This document shows positions 32,844-36,316 of a stretch of DNA of 36,316 nt, piece after piece. A program made the translations under genes and the position numbers. The notes below the pieces were generated by a model that worked only from the letters and a program-made list of their open reading frames with translations, did not search any database and was not told the origin of the DNA. Within the stretch, counting starts at the first letter, position 1. Each line of letters opens with the position of its first letter. Source of the stretch: Pseudomonadota bacterium. Its GTDB lineage: Bacteria; Pseudomonadota; Alphaproteobacteria; JACQOE01. The stretch is from NCBI GenBank assembly GCA_016202695.1, contig JACQOE010000028.1, positions 1 to 36,316 of the forward strand, in the 5' to 3' direction.

Positions 32844-34169
32844 TCAGCCGATCTCCAGCGCCGGACCCATCACGGCGTCAGGCAGCCAAGTGGCGATGCC
32901 GGGGAAGAGGCAGAGCAGCACCATGCCGATGACCATGCAGACCATGAACGGCAGGGCGCCCTTGAGGATGACCCCCAGCCGGACGGTGGGGGCGATGCCG
33001 TTGATGACGTAGAGGTTGAGCCCGACCGGGGGGGTGATCAGGCCCAGCTCCATGTTGATGGTCAGAATCACCCCGAACCACACCGCGTCGAAACCGGAAC
33101 TGGTCAGGATCGGCATCAGGATCGGCGTCGTCATCAGGATGATCGCAGCCGGCGGCAGGAAGCAGCCCAGCACCAGCAGGAACAGGTTGATCCACAGCAT
33201 CAGGATCCAGCGGTTGAGCCCGAGCCTGGCGATCCACTCGGCGATCGACTGGGTGACGCGGAGGTCGGACATCATATAGCCGAACAGGATCGAGGTGCCG
33301 ATGATCATCAGGATCATCACCGACTCGCGCGTGGTGTCGGCGAAGATCCGCCACAGCGCGCGCGGGCGCCAGGTGCGGTAGATCGCCACCACCAGCACCA
33401 GGCAGAGAAGCGCGCCGACGCTCGCCGCCTCGGAGGGCGTGGCGTAGCCGCCGTACATCGAATAGACGACGCCGGCCACCACGGCGAAGAACGGCACCAC
33501 CCGCGGCACCATCTCGAGATGATCGCGCAGTCGGTACGCGACCTTGTCGACCGCGCGCCCGTCGCCCCGCCGCCAGCACAGGAACGACGCCCAGGCGATG
33601 AAGAGCGCGGTGAGCATCAGCCCGGGAACGGCGCCGGCGAGGAACAGGCGGCCGATCGAGGTCTCGCTGGCGATGCCGTAGAGGATCATGGTCAGGGACG
33701 GCGGGATCAGGATGCCCAGCGTGCCGCCGGCGGCGATCGCGCCGGTGGCGAGGTCGTCGCGGTAGCCGCGCTTCTGCATCTCGGGGATGCCCATCTTGCC
33801 GATCGCGGCGCAGGTCGCGGGCGAGGAGCCGGTGAGCGCGGCGAAGAGGGCGCAGGCGCCGATATTGGCCGCGACCAAGCTTCCCGGCAGGCGATGGAAC
33901 CATCGCGCGAGGGCCTCGTAGAGGTCGCCGCCGGCGCGTGACGAGGCCACCGCCGCCCCCATCAGCACGAACATCGGGATCGAGATCAGGGTGAAGTCGT
34001 CGAGGCCGTTGAACAGCTTCTCGCTGATGAAGGCGACCGCAAGCCAGCCCTTGGCGATCCACAGGACGCCGATCGAGACCAGCCCCAGGCCGAACGCCAC
34101 CGGCACGCCCGAGAACAGCACCACCAGGGTGACACCGCCGATGAGGGCGCCGAGCGCAAGCGGGTCCAT
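32844..34169 (-). CDS. dctM: TRAP transporter large permease (DctM), system 2
   Basis: This 441-residue multi-pass DctM protein has ISIPMFVLMGAAVASS, FAALTGSSPATCAAIGKMGIPEM, AAGGTLGILIPPSLTMILYGIASETSIG and LGLITPPVGLNLYVINGI. It is clearly paralogous to, not a copy of, the system 1 protein: the motifs are shared but the intervening residues differ throughout. It follows dctQ by 53 bases. It would provide the transport channel for the solute bound by the neighbouring DctP. Confidence 0.9.
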   Translation of the reverse strand: MDPLALGALIGGVTLVVLFSGVPVAFGLGLVSIGVLWIAKGWLAVAFISEKLFNGLDDFTLISIPMFVLMGAAVASSRAGGDLYEALARWFHRLPGSLVAANIGACALFAALTGSSPATCAAIGKMGIPEMQKRGYRDDLATGAIAAGGTLGILIPPSLTMILYGIASETSIGRLFLAGAVPGLMLTALFIAWASFLCWRRGDGRAVDKVAYRLRDHLEMVPRVVPFFAVVAGVVYSMYGGYATPSEAASVGALLCLVLVVAIYRTWRPRALWRIFADTTRESVMILMIIGTSILFGYMMSDLRVTQSIAEWIARLGLNRWILMLWINLFLLVLGCFLPPAAIILMTTPILMPILTSSGFDAVWFGVILTINMELGLITPPVGLNLYVINGIAPTVRLGVILKGALPFMVCMVIGMVLLCLFPGIATWLPDAVMGPALEIG

Positions 34170-34222
34170 GGCGCCTCAGGCGGCGGGCCGGGGCGCGCGC
34201 CGCGGCGCCGGCGCCGCCGGCC

Positions 34223-34762
34223 TCATGTCCGCCCGCCCCGTCCGTCGGCGTCGCCCGCCGGCTCGATGCCGAAGGGCGCGTCGCGCCGGGTGGCCAGGCA
34301 CCAGAGGTCGGCGACGTACTGGAGGACGAGGAGGCCGAAGCCGACCGGCACCGACAGCGACGGAATCCACAGCCTCGGCCCCCAGATCGAGTTCTTGGTC
34401 TCGCCGGTCAGCCAGCGGTCCCACCACCATTCGAAGCTGGTCCACAGCACGATCAGGCAGAAGCCGAGCGCGAGCAACCCGGCGACGATGGCCAGCGTCA
34501 GGCGCGCCCGGGGGCCGAGGTAATGCGGCACCACGTCGACAAAGACGTGGCCGCGCCTGAGCAGCACATAGGAGCTTCCGAGGAAGGTCGCGGCCACGAT
34601 CGCGTAAGTGACGAACTCGCTCTGCCAGATCGCCGGACGGCCGATCATCGAGCGCTCGACGATGGCGTCGCAGATGACGACGATCGAGACCGCGATCAGC
34701 GCCGCGGCGACGCCGCCGCACACGCGCGACAGGAACGCGACGATCCGGACGTAGCGGATCAT
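34223..34762 (-). CDS. dctQ: TRAP transporter small permease (DctQ), system 2
   Basis: This 179-residue DctQ-family protein has four hydrophobic helices and the family pattern VICDAIVERSMIGRPAIWQSEFVTYAIVAATFLGSSYVLLRRGHVFVDVVP. The ATG at 34762 follows a GGGAGG tract with short spacing. The open frame extends far upstream, but only this start gives a proper DctQ N-terminus. It lies between the interrupted dctP (83 bases) and dctM (53 bases). Confidence 0.85.
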   Translation of the reverse strand: MIRYVRIVAFLSRVCGGVAAALIAVSIVVICDAIVERSMIGRPAIWQSEFVTYAIVAATFLGSSYVLLRRGHVFVDVVPHYLGPRARLTLAIVAGLLALGFCLIVLWTSFEWWWDRWLTGETKNSIWGPRLWIPSLSVPVGFGLLVLQYVADLWCLATRRDAPFGIEPAGDADGRGGRT

Positions 34763-34845
34763 GCCTCCCGCCGGACCCGCCGCCGACCCGCGGTCGCGGA
34801 TCGCCGGCCCGTCATCGTCCGCCTCGATCGCCCGGAAGGGCCCCG

Positions 34846-34992
34846 CTATTCGACCGAGAGCGCCTTGTCGATCAGGGCGGCGCCGCCGTTCACCTTCTCG
34901 GCGAAGACCTTGTAGGAGGTGCGCCTGGCGATCTCGCGCCATTGGGCGAATTGGGCCGGGGTCAGCTCGATCACCTCGACACCGGCCTTCTT
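34846..34992 (-). pseudogene. Detached C-terminal part of system 2 dctP after TAG
   Basis: After the in-frame TAG at 34993-34995, the same frame continues for 48 codons to a TAG at 34846-34848. The translated segment starts KKAGVEVIELTPAQF and continues with REIARRTSYKVFAEKVNGG, typical of DctP C-terminal helices. With it the gene would be 332 codons, normal for DctP. Codon use stays normal, so the interruption is recent, an assembly/read error, or suppressed. Confidence 0.75.
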
Positions 34993-35844
34993 CTAGGCGT
35001 CGATCATCTTCTGGTCGAGGCCACGGGTCTCGCGATCGAAGAAGTCCTCCGACTTCTGCGAGGCGGCGACGAGCGCGTCCTGCTGCGCCTTGCTCAGCGA
35101 ATCGAACTTCTTCTTCGCCATCACCACCGGCTCGTACATGAACCAGAGCGCGTTCTGGCCGGGCGCGGTCAGGCACTTGATCTGCTCGTAGAGGCGGAAC
35201 GAGACGAAGCTGCCCGAGGAAGTGTCGGTCGCCTCGACCACCCCGTTCTGCATCGCGGTGTAGACCTCGGAGGACGGGATGGAGACGATCGAGGCGCCGG
35301 CGCCCCGCCACATCTCGGCGAAGGCGCGCCCCGCCGAGCGGAACTTCAGGCCGTTCACGTCGGCGGCCTCGCGCACGCAGCCCTTGCGCGAGCCGAAGGC
35401 TCCGGCCAGCCAAGCGTCGGCCAGCACGATGACGCCCTCCTGGGCCATGATCGCCTTGATCTCCTTCATGAACGGCGAGTCGTTGATGCGCTTGGCGTGA
35501 TCGTGGTTCTTGATCAGCCCCGGCATCAGGGTGGCGCTGAACTCGCCCCGCCGGCCGCTGGCGTAATCGAGCGGAAAAGCGGAGATGTCGAGCTGGCCGC
35601 GCACCAGCGCCTGCCACTGCTCGGTCGCCTTGAACAGGGATTCGCCGGGAAAGACCTCGACCTTGAGCCCGACCCCGGCCTTCGCCACCTCGCGGGCAAT
35701 GATCTGCACCATCTCGTCGCGAACGTCGCCCTTGCCGCCGGGGAACTGGTGCGAGGCCTTGAGCACGACGTCGTCCGCGGCCGCGCCCGTACCGACCAGG
35801 GCGGCGGCGAACAGGACCGAGACTCCAGCGATGAAGCGGCGCAT
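34993..35844 (-). CDS. dctP: TRAP substrate-binding protein (DctP), system 2, truncated
   Basis: This 283-residue DctP-family protein has a signal peptide (residues 1-24, ending GTGAAA). Fold motifs are VVLKASHQFPGGKGDVRDEMVQIIAREVAKAG, ESLFKATEQWQALVRGQLDISAFPL and VNGLKFRSAGRAFAEMWRGAGASIVSIPSSEVYTAMQNGVVEATD, with the carboxylate-binding Arg at KFRSAG. It ends early at TAG (34993-34995), right after KMIDA, about 48 residues short of the usual length. The missing part contains the long C-terminal helix that spans both lobes, so the truncated form may not bind ligand. The ATG at 35844 follows a GGGGAG site. TAG ends many other genes here, so code reassignment is unlikely. Confidence 0.85.
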   Translation of the reverse strand: MRRFIAGVSVLFAAALVGTGAAADDVVLKASHQFPGGKGDVRDEMVQIIAREVAKAGVGLKVEVFPGESLFKATEQWQALVRGQLDISAFPLDYASGRRGEFSATLMPGLIKNHDHAKRINDSPFMKEIKAIMAQEGVIVLADAWLAGAFGSRKGCVREAADVNGLKFRSAGRAFAEMWRGAGASIVSIPSSEVYTAMQNGVVEATDTSSGSFVSFRLYEQIKCLTAPGQNALWFMYEPVVMAKKKFDSLSKAQQDALVAASQKSEDFFDRETRGLDQKMIDA

Positions 35845-36158
35845 TGCGGCTCCCCCTATCCTGGGCGCCCGGCCGCGCGCGGCCGAGGCGCTTGTTATGG
35901 CCGGACCAATATACACAAACGGCACGGTTGTATGCAGCCCTGTGGCCCCGTCCAGGCGCGAATCCAGACGGCCCCGGGAAGGCGAGGCCCGCCACCCAGC
36001 CGAACAACGACGAGCGGAGACAGACGGCCGCAGTCACCGCCCGACCGATGTCGGCCGGCGCCTCCGCCCGCCCCGCGGGCGTCCCTCGGGCCGTCGCGAA
36101 GGAACCGGGGTGCCGGCGGCGGGCCGGCCGGCGCCGCTCCCGCGCCCGCCGCCCCCGG
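35845..36158. other. Intergenic region between cold-shock gene and dctP
   Basis: These 314 bases contain no credible gene. Near the dctP side (about 35905-35935) there is an AT-rich patch with an imperfect palindrome (ATACACAAAC and GGTTGTAT). On the leftward strand it includes a TATATT hexamer that could be a -10 element. The half nearest the cold-shock gene is extremely GC-rich, with overlapping GCCGGC palindromes (about 36110-36140) that could form a hairpin after the cold-shock stop, though without a T-run. Confidence 0.4.
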
Positions 36159-36316
36159 TCACACCACCTTCAGATTGACCGCCGAGGACTTGCCCTCGCG
36201 GCCGCGCTCGATCTCGTAGCTGACCTTCTGGCCCTCGTTCAGAGTGCCGATGCCGGCCCGCTCGACCGCCGAGATGTGGACGAACACGTCCTTCGATCCA
36301 TCCTCCGGCTGAATGA
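36159..36316 (-). CDS. CspA-family cold-shock protein (partial)
   Basis: Only the C-terminal 51 residues are inside the window; the start lies beyond 36316. The visible part has [21 protein letters not shown] with the RNP2 motif VFVHI, then [26 protein letters not shown]. This matches the C-terminal two-thirds of CspA-type single cold-shock domains that bind single-stranded RNA/DNA. It ends at a TGA at 36159-36161. It is too short for common frame lists because it is cut by the window edge. Confidence 0.93.
   Translation of the reverse strand, partial: IQPEDGSKDVFVHISAVERAGIGTLNEGQKVSYEIERGREGKSSAVNLKVV

Noticed and set aside
34993-34995. TAG as a recoded sense codon (pyrrolysine or reassigned amber)
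   Set aside because: Many genes in the window end in TAG, there is no pyl-type gene here, and DctP proteins have no reason for a special residue at this site.
1-36316. CRISPR arrays, tRNA or rRNA genes, insertion sequences
   Set aside because: I saw no regularly spaced repeats, cloverleaf-like conserved tRNA blocks, rRNA stretches or transposase-like proteins in the window.

Overview
The window is about 36 kb of very GC-rich DNA (around 70-75% G+C in most lines I sampled) with tight gene packing, ATGA/GTGA start-stop overlaps, two TRAP transporters and hydantoinase/oxoprolinase-type genes. This looks like a free-living alphaproteobacterium, perhaps Rhodospirillales-like. That placement is inference from gene content and composition, since there is no rRNA or other phylogenetic marker here. 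I saw no tRNA, rRNA, CRISPR array or transposase.

Layout. (1) 28-6696 is a corrinoid acquisition locus. A PduO-type cobalamin adenosyltransferase is read leftward. A cobalamin riboswitch then precedes a rightward operon of btuB-like receptor, btuF-like binding protein, btuC permease, btuD ATPase and a dedicated tonB. A 123-bp inverted-repeat element lies between the adenosyltransferase and the riboswitch. (2) 6725-9599 is a leftward three-gene unit: an unannotated-type 59-residue protein, an MptE-like (DUF115) protein and a B12-binding-domain radical SAM enzyme. It faces a lower-GC putative sugar O-methyltransferase (9917-11011) across a 317-bp intergenic region that holds a 12-bp-stem inverted repeat. 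(3) 11060-16150 holds a small hypothetical protein, a membrane protein overlapping tail-to-tail with a GH17-like glycosidase/membrane fusion, an amidase and an RluA-type pseudouridine synthase.

(4) 16169-31775 is the most interesting part, a catabolic region. One leftward unit carries a metal-ligand-less M24/creatinase-fold protein, a free HyuB-type subunit and a PEP mutase/isocitrate lyase family protein (oxaloacetate decarboxylase-like). Divergent from it is one reading frame made of two DUF4392 (D-glutamate cyclase-like) domains. Convergent to that is a second leftward unit: TRAP dctP-dctQ-dctM, a DapA-family lyase with Phe in place of the catalytic Tyr, and a 1291-residue HyuA-HyuB fusion resembling 5-oxoprolinase. 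A cyclase-family hydrolase is divergent from dctP. D-glutamate cyclase and 5-oxoprolinase both handle 5-oxoproline, so I propose a lactam/oxoproline or D-amino-acid salvage system fed by the TRAP importer. Substrates cannot be read from sequence.

(5) 31791-35844 is a second leftward TRAP operon (dctP-dctQ-dctM) followed by a TauD-family dioxygenase. Its dctP is interrupted by an in-frame TAG, after which 48 good codons continue to a normal stop. (6) The window ends inside a cold-shock protein gene.
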